From Leptasterias polaris (taxonomy: Eukaryota > Echinodermata > Asteroidea > Forcipulatida > Asteriidae): 64,000 nt of DNA. The DNA is taken from positions 992,001 through 1,056,000 of the forward strand of contig JAZGTN010000218.1 of the NCBI GenBank assembly GCA_037783415.1. The letters run 5' to 3'. A model generated the notes under the pieces. The model made no database searches. It had not been told where the DNA came from and saw only the letters and a program-made list of their open reading frames with translations. Each line of letters opens with the position of its first letter. Position 1 is the stretch's first letter. Position numbers and translations under genes: made by a program. This document shows, in pieces, positions 11,538-22,829 of this stretch.

Positions 11538-11785
11538 ACCCTTCTATATTTATGCTGACGTCATATTTTAAGGGTCAAAGCGATGCTGTGGGTGGTAGGC
11601 TTTTACACTGCACCGTTCTGCTACATGAGTTTACTACCATCAGACATGAGCTTTTGGATGGATTTTGCGAGCGTCCGAAGGGCTGTATGGTCAAAATCAG
11701 AAACGAATGTAGTGTAAAAGCCTACCGCCCACAGCCTCGCTTTGACCCTTAAAATATGACGTCAGCATAAATATTATGAAGGGCG
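11538..11785. mobile_element. Palindromic MITE with TA target duplication
   Basis: Two arms of about 75 bases (11538-11613 and 11709-11785) are near-perfect reverse complements around a loop of about 95 bases. The arms start CACCCTTC and contain TTTATGCTGACGTCA and AAGCGATGCTGTGG. TA flanks both ends. The element would extrude as one long hairpin and has no coding capacity. The TA target is compatible with Tc1/mariner or another TA-specific transposase. Confidence 0.75.
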
Positions 11786-11789
11786 TATG

Positions 11790-13250
11790 CTTCCTTTATA
11801 GCCATACATCATGACAAAAACAATCTTTATTGTTAAAAATAATATTAGCTACAGATTGGGCCACCCTGTACAGCATCAACAAAATGTTGTTTATAGCATG
11901 TTCAAGAAAAATGTTCAGAGCCATTTTTTTAAGTCAACATATTGTACTTACAAATGTTCATAAATATTTGGGTTTTTTTTGTTTTTTTTACTAAAGGGAG
12001 AAACTATTCCACTATCACATTCTCAAGTCAGTCAATGCATGCAATGGTATATAGACGCTATAATCAGAAACAGTTGCAGTTGTAATAGCATTTCGAACTT
12101 CTGATCTATAATACTTTTGGGACCTATGACATAACAAAATCAGTTTGACCTGAAATACCTTTTTATATTTCTAAAACAATTATTTCTGATAATACACTGT
12201 AGTCTGTTAATTATAAGCATTTTGTATTTTGGAACGTGCTAATCGTCATGATGATAACCTGTGTTGATAATGATAACATAATTGCACGTTTCAATTTTTG
12301 TATTATTTAGTTACATTGTTGGTTTTATTACTGCAAAGTGGAAGGCTTACGATATGATGATTATGTCTTGTCTTCGGAGCCACCTTTGTTGGTACAAGTA
12401 CATGTACATTGACCAACAAGACTTTTCAGTACTTTGATGAAACTGTCTTTGCGCGGTTCAGGTCCTTCAACTTTCAATCCAAAGTTTTCACACAGATCTT
12501 TCAATTAATTTATGCCCTGTGTAATTAGAGTACAAACATTGATATCACCAAACATGATTGGATGGGAAATGTCTATTTCAGCATAAACTGACTTGCGAAG
12601 TCTTTCTTCGTTCTCTGAACTTTCCCAAGTACGAAAGTCTTTTTCACTTGAATCGTCAGTTCTAAATGAACAAGTCATTTTTTGACCTAACAATCCAGAA
12701 AATAACACTGAAAATTCACTTGTATAAACCTCACTTGTAATGACGAGCTGGCAGCTGTGTGTGATTCCACAGCAGTCTGCTTAGTGCATGCTGCAAACAA
12801 TAGTGCCACCAAGTGACCGACTAAAGCCAGTGCACAATATAGTGATTCTCCACAAAAACTTGTAATTTTAATTTGATTAATTTCAGTTGAGGAAATAACA
12901 AAAAATGATAAAATAGAAGAAGAAAAAAAGACAGTAATGGTTTTAGCAACAAATTTCAAAAATTTCAAAACGCGATTTTTTGCCCATAAACACCATTATA
13001 CATGAAATGGTTAAGGTCCATTTTTGTATTTTACTTTTATGTAAATAAAATATATTTGATATGATCCTAATTGTTCAACTTGATTGCAAAATAAATGAAA
13101 TTTATTTTAAAATCATGTTTTTTTAAAGTAAAGTCTAACTTGTTAATTTGCAAAGCACAAAAAGACAAATACTTCAAGACCTCTCACTCAAGAAAAAAAA
13201 TAAAAACCCACACTTTTGAAAGCATAGGGATATTGCTGAAGGGTGTGTGT
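11790..13250. other. Non-coding except one candidate exon
   Basis: AT-rich sequence without repeats I can define. The only coding-like stretch is on the minus strand at about 12508-12790 and is listed separately. Confidence 0.4.
12508..12790 (-). other. Candidate coding exon, unrecognised
   Basis: An open minus-strand frame of about 90 codons follows an AG dinucleotide and ends at a TAA. The C-terminal half is charged and polar (for example RTDDSSEKDFRTWESSENEE). An overlapping frame at 12687-12968 has a hydrophobic stretch and a GTGAGG donor-like site, but the two do not join in phase. It could be a terminal exon or a transposon relic. Confidence 0.25.
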
Positions 13251-13272
13251 GTAAGCAGTCCATCGTATCCGA

Positions 13273-16200
13273 TTAAGACTGACTGCTGGAAGTATTGATC
13301 ATCTTTCTCCATGAGCTGCGGTCTTGAGCCAGCGTGTACCAGTCTCCCGCATCGATACCCTTTTCTTTCAGATGACGTTTCACAGTATCTTTGAATCTTA
13401 GCTTTGGGCGACCTCTATTCCTGTCCCCAGACGGCAGTTGTGAGAAGAGCATTTGTTTAGGGAGGCGGGTGTTTTCCATCCTTGCAACATGTCCTGCCCA
13501 ACGCAGGTTCTTCTGGATCAACATATCGTACATGGACGGGAGGCCTGCTTGTTTGAGAATGTCTACATTTCTTCTGTAGTGCCACCACCTGATGTTCATT
13601 ATGTATCTTAGGTGTTTCATCATGAAGGTGGTGAGCTTGTGAACCTGGGCTTTATATATGGTCCAAGTTTCGGCGCCATATAGTAGTGTGGATAGTACCA
13701 CAGCTCTGTAGACCTGGCTTTTTACTTTGGTGGATACATCCTTGTTTCTCCATAGTCTATCATTGAGTCGACCAAAGCTTGCTGAGGCCTTTGCCATGCG
13801 AGTCTGCAGTTCGACATCTAACTTGGCATCAGACGTGACTGTGCTACCAAGGTATGTGAATCTCGAGACATTTGCTAGTGTCGAGTCTGCCATCTTAACA
13901 TCGCTGGGAGGTTGACTATCCAGTTTGCATGGCTGGTACAGCACCTCTGTTTTGCGCATGTTTATGCGCAGCCCAAAGGCTGTCGCCGCTTCAGCAAATA
14001 ATGATGTTATCTGTTGGATGTCCTCATGGCTATGGGCTATCAGTGCTGTGTCGTCCGCAAACATCAGTTCTCTAACCAGCTGCTGCCTCGTTATACGCTT
14101 AGCTTTAAACTGGCTGAGGTTGAACAAGTCTGCTCCGGGCCGAGTCTGGATATACACACCTTTGTTGTTTAATTTGTATGCTTTGTCCAACACTGCAGAT
14201 AGGAAGATGCTAAATAGGGAGGGTGCCAATACACAACCTTGTTTAACGCCATTGTTGACTGGAAAAGGTTCTGAAGAGTTCCCTCTGATGTTAACCTGCG
14301 CAGTCATGCCATCATGGAATTGTTTGATCATTTCCACGAAGTGCTCTGGGCATCCCGCTTTAGCCAGTACTATCCACAGGCCGTCTCTCGACACAGTGTC
14401 AAACGCCTTGGTGAAGTCAATGAAGACAGCATATAGAGGTCGGTTTTGTTCGACACATTTTTCCTGTATCTGTCGTAACGCAAACACCATGTCTACCGTG
14501 CTCCTCTCAGATCGGAAGCCACATTGAGCCTCGGGGAGCAGTCCGCTCTCTAGATGTACATTGAGTCGGTTGAGGATGACTCTCGCGAGGACTTTGCCAG
14601 CCATAGACGATATTCCCCTATAGTTACCACAATCAGTCCTATCACCCTTTTTGAATATGGTGATCATGCTCGCATTTCGCCAGTCTGATGGAATTTCAGT
14701 CTTTCTCCACAGTTTGATGATGAATTTCGCCAGGGTTTCTTTCAGAAGTTGTCCACCTTGTTTTAGGATTTCGCCAGGAATGCAGTCTAATCCGGGTGCT
14801 TTTCCATCGGACAGCTGCCCGATGGCCTTTTCAACTTCGTCTAGATCAGGTTCCTGATCCAGCCAGTCAGCCCTGGGTTTCTGTGGCATCTCGTTGATCG
14901 TGTCAAGGGATACATCACCTATGTCATTTAGCAGGGTGTTGAAGTGCTCTGCCCATCGCTCGAGTATCATTTTATCATCTGTGAGTGTTACCGATCCGTC
15001 TGCGGATTTCAGTTGAGAAGTGGCACTCACTCTCGGTCCCCACACCTCCCTCAGCCCACAGTAAAATCCTTTCATGTTGTTAGTGTCTGCGTGATATTGT
15101 AGTTCCTTTGCTTTCTCTTCCCACCACTTTGTTTTCATCTCTCTAGTTTTAACCTGCAGTTGTCTACAGGCCTCTTTGAAGGCTTTGGTCTTCGCTCTGG
15201 TATGTTTGTCAGTCAGGAGTTTGCAGTAAGCAGTGTTCTTATTCGCTATTAGATTTTGTATTTCGGGGTCGTTCTCATCAAACCAATCCTGATTTTTCTT
15301 TTTTTCTTTTCCAAGGAGTTTTTCAGCGGAACTGAAGATGGTGTCGTTGAGGGTCTCCCATACCTTGTTTACATCTTCATCTTCTTGCACTGGGGGAATC
15401 TCATTTATCGCCTTGGTGATCTCATTCTCAAGCTGGTCCCGAACTCGCGGATCTTTCAGAGCTTGGGTGTTTAGTTTGGCTGGTTTCTTTGAGCCTTGTT
15501 TGCTGTATACCTTTCTGAGTCCGAGGGAGAACTTTGCTCTCAGCATTTGATGGTCTGTACTACAGTTCGCTCCTCTCATCACAGTTGTCGACAGCACGTC
15601 CGTCTTGTCCCGTTGCCTGGTGACTATGAAGTCGATCTGGTGCCAGTGCTTGGAACGAGGGTGCATCCAGGTGGTTTTCTTACAGTCAGGTGCTTTGAAC
15701 ATTGTGTTGGTGATGATGAGGTTGTTTTCTGTGCAGAACGCCAAAAGTTTTTCTCCGTTTGAGTTCATTTTTCCAATCCCAAATTTGCCCAGTGCTTCAT
15801 TCCATGAGGTGTTGTCTGCTCCCACTCTTGCATTGAAGTCCCCTAGGATGATCAGTTTGTCTGTTGGATTTTGATTTACTATATGCTGTAGTTGTTGGTA
15901 GAAGTGGTCTATATCCTCCTCGGGATAGGACATTGTTGGTGCGTACACGCTTATAATGGTCAGGTTATTATTGTGGTCTAAAGGTATGCGCAATGACATG
16001 AGTCGTTCATTAATAGCTGTTGGTAGTTGCGGTAATTTTCTGATAAGTTGGGTTTTGATGGCTAATCCCACTCCGTGGTCACGTCTCGACCCTGTCGGTT
16101 TACCACTCCAGAAAAATGTGTACCCTGCAAGGGCTTCCTCTAATGATCCACTCTCTAAGAATCGTGTCTCACTGAGAGCAGCAATGTCTACACTGTATCT

Positions 16201-16296
16201 GCGTAGCTCTCGGGCGACCAGTGCTGTTTGTCTCTCTGGTCTCTCAGTTACATCAGGTCTGTCTAGCAGGGTTCTTACATTCCATTCTGCAAACAC
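13273..16296 (-). CDS. LINE endonuclease-reverse transcriptase
   Basis: About 1007 codons, uninterrupted. Residues 1-255 form an APE-type endonuclease that would nick target DNA: WNVRTL, LSETRF (about 41-46), ISVYAPT, LGDFNARVG (about 151-159), IDFI and the terminal STDHQM (about 246-251). Residues about 470-800 form the reverse transcriptase: NYRGISSMAGKVLARV, FIDFTKAFDTVS, NNGVKQGCVLAP and the catalytic FADD (about residue 745). The C-terminal part has the LLYGAETW and LRWAGHVARM blocks seen in RTE-like proteins. The listed start is a GTG. The frame is open further upstream without an ATG until an in-frame TAA at 16420-16422, so the natural start is probably further 5'. All catalytic motifs look intact. 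Confidence 0.9.
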   Translation of the reverse strand: MFAEWNVRTLLDRPDVTERPERQTALVARELRRYSVDIAALSETRFLESGSLEEALAGYTFFWSGKPTGSRRDHGVGLAIKTQLIRKLPQLPTAINERLMSLRIPLDHNNNLTIISVYAPTMSYPEEDIDHFYQQLQHIVNQNPTDKLIILGDFNARVGADNTSWNEALGKFGIGKMNSNGEKLLAFCTENNLIITNTMFKAPDCKKTTWMHPRSKHWHQIDFIVTRQRDKTDVLSTTVMRGANCSTDHQMLRAKFSLGLRKVYSKQGSKKPAKLNTQALKDPRVRDQLENEITKAINEIPPVQEDEDVNKVWETLNDTIFSSAEKLLGKEKKKNQDWFDENDPEIQNLIANKNTAYCKLLTDKHTRAKTKAFKEACRQLQVKTREMKTKWWEEKAKELQYHADTNNMKGFYCGLREVWGPRVSATSQLKSADGSVTLTDDKMILERWAEHFNTLLNDIGDVSLDTINEMPQKPRADWLDQEPDLDEVEKAIGQLSDGKAPGLDCIPGEILKQGGQLLKETLAKFIIKLWRKTEIPSDWRNASMITIFKKGDRTDCGNYRGISSMAGKVLARVILNRLNVHLESGLLPEAQCGFRSERSTVDMVFALRQIQEKCVEQNRPLYAVFIDFTKAFDTVSRDGLWIVLAKAGCPEHFVEMIKQFHDGMTAQVNIRGNSSEPFPVNNGVKQGCVLAPSLFSIFLSAVLDKAYKLNNKGVYIQTRPGADLFNLSQFKAKRITRQQLVRELMFADDTALIAHSHEDIQQITSLFAEAATAFGLRINMRKTEVLYQPCKLDSQPPSDVKMADSTLANVSRFTYLGSTVTSDAKLDVELQTRMAKASASFGRLNDRLWRNKDVSTKVKSQVYRAVVLSTLLYGAETWTIYKAQVHKLTTFMMKHLRYIMNIRWWHYRRNVDILKQAGLPSMYDMLIQKNLRWAGHVARMENTRLPKQMLFSQLPSGDRNRGRPKLRFKDTVKRHLKEKGIDAGDWYTLAQDRSSWRKMINTSSSQS

Positions 16297-16419
16297 GATC
16301 TTCGTTCGCTTTTTCCTAATATACTTTTCACTCCCAGCGGAAAGGACTGGGCAGCGCGGTCCTTGGTAACCCGGGCGACAACCGAGCCGGTATGGTTGTT
16401 TCGGTGTGTCATTCTTCCA

Positions 16420-16690
16420 TTAGTCTGCTGGCAAAGTTTTAGAGTTCACAGGGTTTTGCCAGTTACCAGGAACTCTCTCTAGGCGTGAGGTGATATGGAT
16501 TGCTGGCAAGGACAAGCCAAGACGAGCAGTATCATCTCTCGCTGTAGTGGATGGCCGAAGAAAGTGAGAGTACTCACGGTTCCCGCCCTTGGATGCATCC
16601 ACGGTGCAACTTCGATCCCTGATTGAGTCGCCTGCTCTCTCGGAGAGCAGTTTCCAACAGTTACCACGAGGAGGTCCAATCAGAGTCTTG
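16420..16690 (-). pseudogene. N-terminal extension of the LINE ORF, cut by an in-frame TAA
   Basis: In the same frame as the 1007-codon ORF, about 88 more codons are open upstream of the TAA at 16420-16422. They start after a TGA near 16693 and include GNCWKLLSERAGDS and PGNWQNPVNSKTLP. The continuous frame implies that the ancestral protein was longer and that a single nonsense change separates the parts. Downstream initiation could still make the enzyme domains. Confidence 0.5.
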
Positions 16691-16863
16691 GAGATGTGAA
16701 GTCAGAGTGAGCGGCAGTCGGGCAGAACTGCTCTTCGCTCATGGGATTCAGGATTAGCTTCTGCGAATGGTAGATATCCATCTGTGTCGGCATCATCCTT
16801 CAGACCATGGGCTAGACTGTTTCGTCCTCGTTCCTCAACATCTCCCTGTGCTCCCGCACTCGG

Positions 16864-17000
16864 GTTTAAAATCAGAGTTTTCCTTCTCCTAGATGAACTG
16901 CCTTCCATGGCTTACGAGCCCCATCTGCCCAGGTTTGAAATCAGAGTTTTCCTTCTCCTAGATGGGCAACCTTCCATGGCTAACGAGTCCCATCTACCCG
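16864..17000 (-). repeat. 68-bp tandem duplication in the LINE 5' region
   Basis: Two direct copies (16864-16931 and 16932-16999) share ATCAGAGTTTTCCTTCTCCT and CCTTCCATGGCT. Tandem monomers in LINE 5' regions often carry promoter activity; that role is inferred here. Confidence 0.7.
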
Positions 17001-17214
17001 GAGCGATCTGGTTTTAAGGCGCCAGAAACACGCCTGCACACCTCTGCCCACAGTTCGCAACAGGGGTCGGCACGTGAAGCCGGGCAGATAGGAGTTTGAC
17101 TAGGAGAGGCTGTTTTGAGACGCAGACCATATGGGACATTTCATAGGTGTGAAGTGGCTCAGTACTCCACACAATCCCGGTCATTCCTAGCCCTTTGACC
17201 CCCAGGGTGTGCAA

Positions 17215-20200
17215 TGTGTTATAAAGGACATTTGGAAATTAGCCTGAATATAGAAAATAATCGAATTCAAAATAGGGCAAAATTTCACATTTGTCCCATT
17301 TTTTGAAATTTTGTAAAATGGGGTAATTTGGTGGAACGAAAAACATATGTTGCTAAAGTAGTAAGCATCTGCACTGTTGTGTGTGCAAGCACAAAGGTAT
17401 GCACATTGAAAATATTTTTGTTTGAGGTCAATTGGTTGCTTAGTTTTTCTGTAGTAACTTCTGTAAGTTCGACGTAAAACTGTTTTTAATCTCCTTTTTG
17501 TACATGATTTTGGGATAATTTTTAGGGGGTACCATTATTTTCCTGAGGGGGGTACTGCAGATTTGTTTAATATCATTTTTGTAAATAGTCTTCATAGTAC
17601 ATCAAAGTTGCAAAATATAATTGGATTTCGCCGACCCCCATCTTTCACACCTGCATGACCCTTAAAAAAATCTTGCACATAATATACAAGAGTGCCTCTA
17701 GTGGCAGGTTGAAAACTGTTCAAAATGCACTTTGAGAAGATTTGTGTGGCGAAGTTTTTTGTAATCGCCTCAAAATTGATACACATGATGACCGTCGGGC
17801 AGCCAACATATGTATGAAGTTTGAGATTGATTACCTCATCAGGGGTCACATGATGCGACAATAAAGTTGCACTTTTTGAAGTCGTATATCTTCAAAAGTA
17901 TAGGTCTGATCAAGTTGAAACTTGGCAAGTCGTTAGATAATGGCAAGTTCTTGTTAAATTTGTAATGATGTCATGATGACGTCATCACACGATATTAATT
18001 ATTTGTTGTCATTTTCTGCCCCTTTAAGTCATAAATTGCTAACAAAACATGCTATAATCCAAATTCTTGTTTAAACAGGCTTGATTGTTCATAAATGCTT
18101 GGAAAACGAAATTATGTCATCATGATGTCATCACTTGTCACATTATTTCTTCTTACAGAATAAATTCAATCTCGTAATGGTATTACATTTTTTATTATAA
18201 ACTTGACAATTGTACAAATAAACGTCAACTTGTTTGCCTTAACCTTTGGTTATAAATTTGTGCGGCTAGCCGCCGCCCCCCCCCCCCCCCCCATACACAT
18301 AGTAACAATCCATTCCCCCAATCCATTCCCCAGTCGCCCCCCAGGGAAAATCCTGGTTACGCCGCTGAATATAATTGTTTCAATGTCATCTTGTGGAAGC
18401 TGTAAATAGCGCCCTCTCCTGCTGAGATTTCTTATCTTTAGTCGTTTATGTAAAGTGACCGGAGGGTAGCAAATTCCGGAGGGTGGCTGTCCTTATTTTT
18501 TGTACTAGTATTTTCGTTTTGGCATTAAAAGAAAACAATCTTATTTGTAATTATATTATCCAGTTTAAGAATTGTCCTGTGTAAAACGTAATTACGGGGT
18601 GATATTGATTTGTCATTTTAATGATTTGAATTGATCAAAACCCATTTAAAACATTAAAAACAAAAATAGGCCTCTGGATAGACCAATTAGGAAACCCATT
18701 ATTTTATTCATGCAGTTACAACTACCTGTTTTCAGCATCAGGTGCCATGTGTGTCTTCGACAGCCTAGTTTATTTCAGTCATTTTTCTATTGTCCCCTTC
18801 ACATTGATTTTGACAACTTATTATTAACTGTACACCTTTTGTTGTTTAGCTGTTTTTTCTACTATGAGCATGAGCAATAAAGTTGTATGTTCTTTCCTTT
18901 GGCAGAATCCATTTAGTTTATAATAAACCCCTTAACTTTTAGCATTTTCTTCACCTACTTCATGGTGTATTTTTCCCTTCCAACTTTATTAACATTTAAT
19001 ATTCAAACTTGGGTTAAATGAACTATCATATATCAGGTGAAATTATTTTTACGTGTTCGTGCAATATGTGCACGAAACCCTCTTGTTTTTGTTCCGTTTT
19101 TTTTTTTCTGTTTTTTTTTTTTCTTCTTCAGAATCTTCTTCAGAATCTTCTTCTTCCACCCAACTCTTCTCTGTCGCTAAACTCAAAATTGAAATTCAAC
19201 TGAACCTTGAAACTTGGCATATACTTGGAACCTCAATATTGAGACGGCACAGTTTTCATGACGGCATGATGACATCATCAGGTGTCGAATACAAGGTTTT
19301 TAAAAGTTGAAAAATTTGCTTTTCGCTGTATCTCATCAAATTTGAAAGCTATAATGTTCATATTTTGGCATCTGATAGATCAAGACTGGGGTGACATTTG
19401 AAAAGTTAACGTCAAAATCCAGGCATGAGAATGGGTTACGTTAAAAAAAACTGGAAAACATCGACCACTATTTTAATGATTCCAATCAAGCCGCAGGCTT
19501 GTCCCGAGCCGAAGATGAGGCATGCTGGGGGTCCAGTGCCCCCTTTTTAGAAAATTCTGACAATTTAGGTACTGAAAAGTACAATTTTCAATGTAATTTT
19601 TAGATCTGAATGTCCATATTTAACAGCAGAAATAAACACAATTGACACTTAATCTTTAATAATGTATCACTCTATACTGAAAGGCAAAACAAAAAAGTGT
19701 TCTGTTTCCGGTTACCCGACCGACCCTAATTTTATGCCACGACCCTAAACTTTTTATTCGGCTTTAAAAAATAATAATTATAAAAAAATATTTAAAAAAA
19801 TTAAGGTATTATGGACCAAATGTCAGACTATTATGACCAAACTAAGATGTTTTAAAACAAAATTGAACTAGAAAACCAGAACACATCCAGACAAGTTTAC
19901 TGATATCTGCGTGATTTAGGTCTCATGATTTTGTGATCCACGGACGTCGCGTCGTGTTTCCTGAAGTACCCAGCGGCAAATACCCACAATGCAAAGCACT
20001 GCGCGCACTTGTCTACACGACTGTGCTCTATCTGGAGATTGCGCAAATTTATGCTCATTAGGCAAATGGAGCTGCCGACTCTGCATAGCGCAAACTAAAA
20101 AATGCGCAAGAGTTTGTCCAATTCGTTGTGCAAATCTGTTTATTGCGCTCCACAGATAAATGAAAGGGGACTCAACAGAAGACGTAAGCGGACGATTTGG

Positions 20201-20969
20201 GGCACATCGTGTACATCGTGATCGCTATTTGGTCAGCCTTTCGCGGCAATTTTGAGTGAACTTTTTTACGTTTATTAATGTAAACGTGGGCCGGATGATT
20301 GGTCGGTTAACCATGTATTCGTGTAACCCCTACCCCCAAATTTTTAACCGGATTCACATTGAACTCGGAGAGGTCATATTTTGCCCTCCAAAAAGCGGAA
20401 AACTGCCGAACGGCGGGGAATTCTCATGCCTGAAAATCGTATGACCCTGGGTCGAAGTTCGCCTTTGTTCTTTTTCCTTAAAAAATCATTTTCGAGCTTA
20501 TCGAATAACTCAAGATTAAGGTTGAATATTGAAACTCATCAGATAGTTGAACTTCAGTATCAAGACGACACAACTTAATTACGTCATGATGACGTCATCG
20601 GGCATTGAATTATTCTAAATCAAAGTTTAATATTTGTAAAAATCATAACTCATGAACCATTTGTTTGTTTTTTATAATCTACACCTCATCGGATAGCTCA
20701 TTTAAAGTTCGACAAACGCTACACAGAACCCGTACAACATTTGACCTTACTTCCGGTTCAAATCGTAAGTTGAAAATTTCATAATATCTTATTCATATCT
20801 TTAAAACTACTGATCATTTCAGCATAATTTTTGTATCAGGGTGTATGTAGAACGTTAGTCCTGCTCAAACTTTTGAACACAGACATGACAACATTTGACC
20901 TTAACATCTGGTCAAAACCGGACAATGAAGCGCACCTACCCACTCATACCCCCCCCCCAACTTTGATTG
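17215..20969. other. Long non-coding stretch with dispersed repeat modules
   Basis: No gene is supported. Modules with a TCATGATGACGTCATCA-like palindrome occur near 17971, 18115, 19258 and 20585, each in a setting of short 'hypersensitive' AT-rich sequence. There is a poly-C run near 18274-18291 and a polypyrimidine stretch at 19095-19160 with a repeated TTCTTCAGAATC. CpG-containing sequence at 19930-20250 is not assignable. Confidence 0.45.
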
Positions 20970-21438
20970 TAGCGTGTCGTGGCCGAGCGGATAAGAGCAC
21001 CGGATCCAAGCTCTGGTGTTTCTGATCAGCAGAGTGTGGGTTCGAGTCCCGGTCGTGACACTTGTGTCCTTGAGCAAAACACTTATGTCCTTGAGCAAGA
21101 CACTTATCTATAATTGCTTCTCATCACCCAGGAGTAAATGGGTGCCTGTGAGGGCAGAGATGGTTCTTGTGATTGATTTAGCTTGATGCGCTACATATTT
21201 GGCAGCACAGGCTGTATACTCCCCAGGGAGCTGAGATGGTTAAAGGAATGACACAAAAATGGCCCAGTGACCAGGGGTAATAGTGTTGAAGCGCCATGAG
21301 CGTCACTGAGTGACGGACCTGAGCGCTATATATGAAGCCACTATTATTATTATTATTATTGACAAAACATTATGTACACATATATGAAGCCACTATTATT
21401 ATTATTATTATTGACAAAACATTATGTACACAAAGTTG
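20970..21438 (+). mobile_element. tRNA-derived SINE
   Basis: The head resembles a tRNA with type-II features: box A-like GTGGCCGAGCGGATAAGAGC (20981-21000) and box B-like GGTTCGAGTCCCGG (about 21040). These are the internal RNA polymerase III promoter elements. A tRNA-unrelated body follows (CTTGAGCAAGACACTT, then CTCCCCAGGGAGCTGAGATGG). The tail is an ATT microsatellite, and a tail segment of about 54 bases is duplicated in tandem (about 21328-21435). It is mobilised by LINE enzymes. A related copy lies inverted at 30421-30720. Confidence 0.8.
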
Positions 21439-21439
21439 A

Positions 21440-22829
21440 AACCGATGTACACATACAAGTATCTTTGTATATTGCCCACCCAAAGATAATCCATCATTAG
21501 TTTGAAAAATTCCTAACTCCTAGACCACACATTGGTTGTTTACAATCCAAACATCATATACTAATCACGTGCTACACAATATGTGACCCAGTTTGACCTT
21601 GACTTCCTGTTCAAGTCGGATGAGTCGAAATTTAATGTTTCAAAAATCATACCTTCTGAACCACACATTGGATTTCTGCAATCTATAGATAATTTGAACA
21701 TGTGTAATTACTGGTTTGCCGTATTGAGAAATGCTTCCGTCAATTAAGTCTATTTAGATGCATGTAGACGCAATACAACACAAATACAAATACAAATGAC
21801 AATAGTTTTAGATTTGTTTATTCTTTATTTGCGAAAATGAAACTTAATACAACCATTGTGTATAATATATGTAAAGTATGTAATAAGCTGAACAAGTCAG
21901 TATACTATAAGTTATATCATTATAAATTTCTGTATTACAAACACTTTTATACATTCTGTATTACAAACACTTTTATACAATAGATAAGTATGAATCTTTA
22001 ATGTCAATATTCATTTTCATGCTTGTTTCAGTTTGACTTTTTTAAATTTAAAAACAAGTATGATTATACTACATTACCAATATATTAACGTGTATAAATT
22101 TTTCAAATTTATTTATCGATACTGTACCAATGGCAGATAAATTAAAATTTACATTTAATTGTATGACATTTTAAAATTGTGTCAGTATACTTGGAATACC
22201 ATAACTATGCACACCAGCCTTCAGGAAGTTGACTTGTACTGTGCAGTTTACAACAAGGCATTATTACTGTAGTTGAACACAGTATTTCACTATTAAATAC
22301 TAGTAACACTTTATTTAATAATATTTCTGATTATAAAGTTCTCATAGTCCAGTGAAGCTTCGAAACATAAATCATGATACGTAACTGGATTCTTTCTAAC
22401 AGATGAAGAGCCATAATTATAACTCAAAGCCATGGATTCTTTCTAACAGATGAAGAGCCATAATTATAACTCAAAGCCAATACCTAATTTCTTTTGTTAA
22501 GTACTATACAAAACAAAAGAATATTTTAAAAACTTAGAAAAGTTAAACTTAGAAAAGTATAATCATGTGTTGTACACCATTCAAATGTCCATAAGCTAAA
22601 AACAAGAGTCTAATTTACATAACTTGGAAGAGACAGACACATTAAGTGTGATATACAAATAAGCTGCAGACGCTGTAAATCAGTCACTGTTATTGGTTAG
22701 ATTCAGGCATTACATTTGCCTAGTAGTAAAGATATGAATGGAAATGTTAATCGGTATTAAGTACAATGTCTGACCTGTGTACATGTTCATTTCATTTAGG
22801 GTTTTAAAAAATTCCTTTCTGGCTTAATG
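21440..22829. other. AT-rich non-coding stretch
   Basis: No coding sequence is seen. A 47-bp unit (TGGATTCTTTCTAACAGATG and on) is duplicated in tandem at 22386-22479, and a short duplication, ATTACAAACACTTTTATACA, lies near 21935-21977. Confidence 0.45.

Larger units (their letters stand above)
13250..17212 (-). mobile_element. RTE-like LINE, nearly full length
   Basis: A minus-strand non-LTR retrotransposon. It has a GC-rich 5' region of about 0.9 kb with a 68-bp tandem duplication, one long endonuclease-RT ORF, and almost no 3' UTR. The short 3' end and single ORF fit the RTE/RTEX group, which is an inference. The composition and intact ORF contrast with the AT-rich surroundings and suggest a fairly recent insertion. 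Ends are approximate because no target duplication was found. Confidence 0.8.

Noticed and set aside
13391..15874. Many plus-strand ORFs of 60-200 codons
   Set aside because: All are antisense to the intact LINE ORF and share no recognisable domains.
20980..21060. A tRNA gene at the head of the SINE
   Set aside because: Box A and box B are present, but the body continues into a SINE-specific region and an ATT tail, and a second copy exists at 30421-30720. It is a SINE head, not a tRNA gene.
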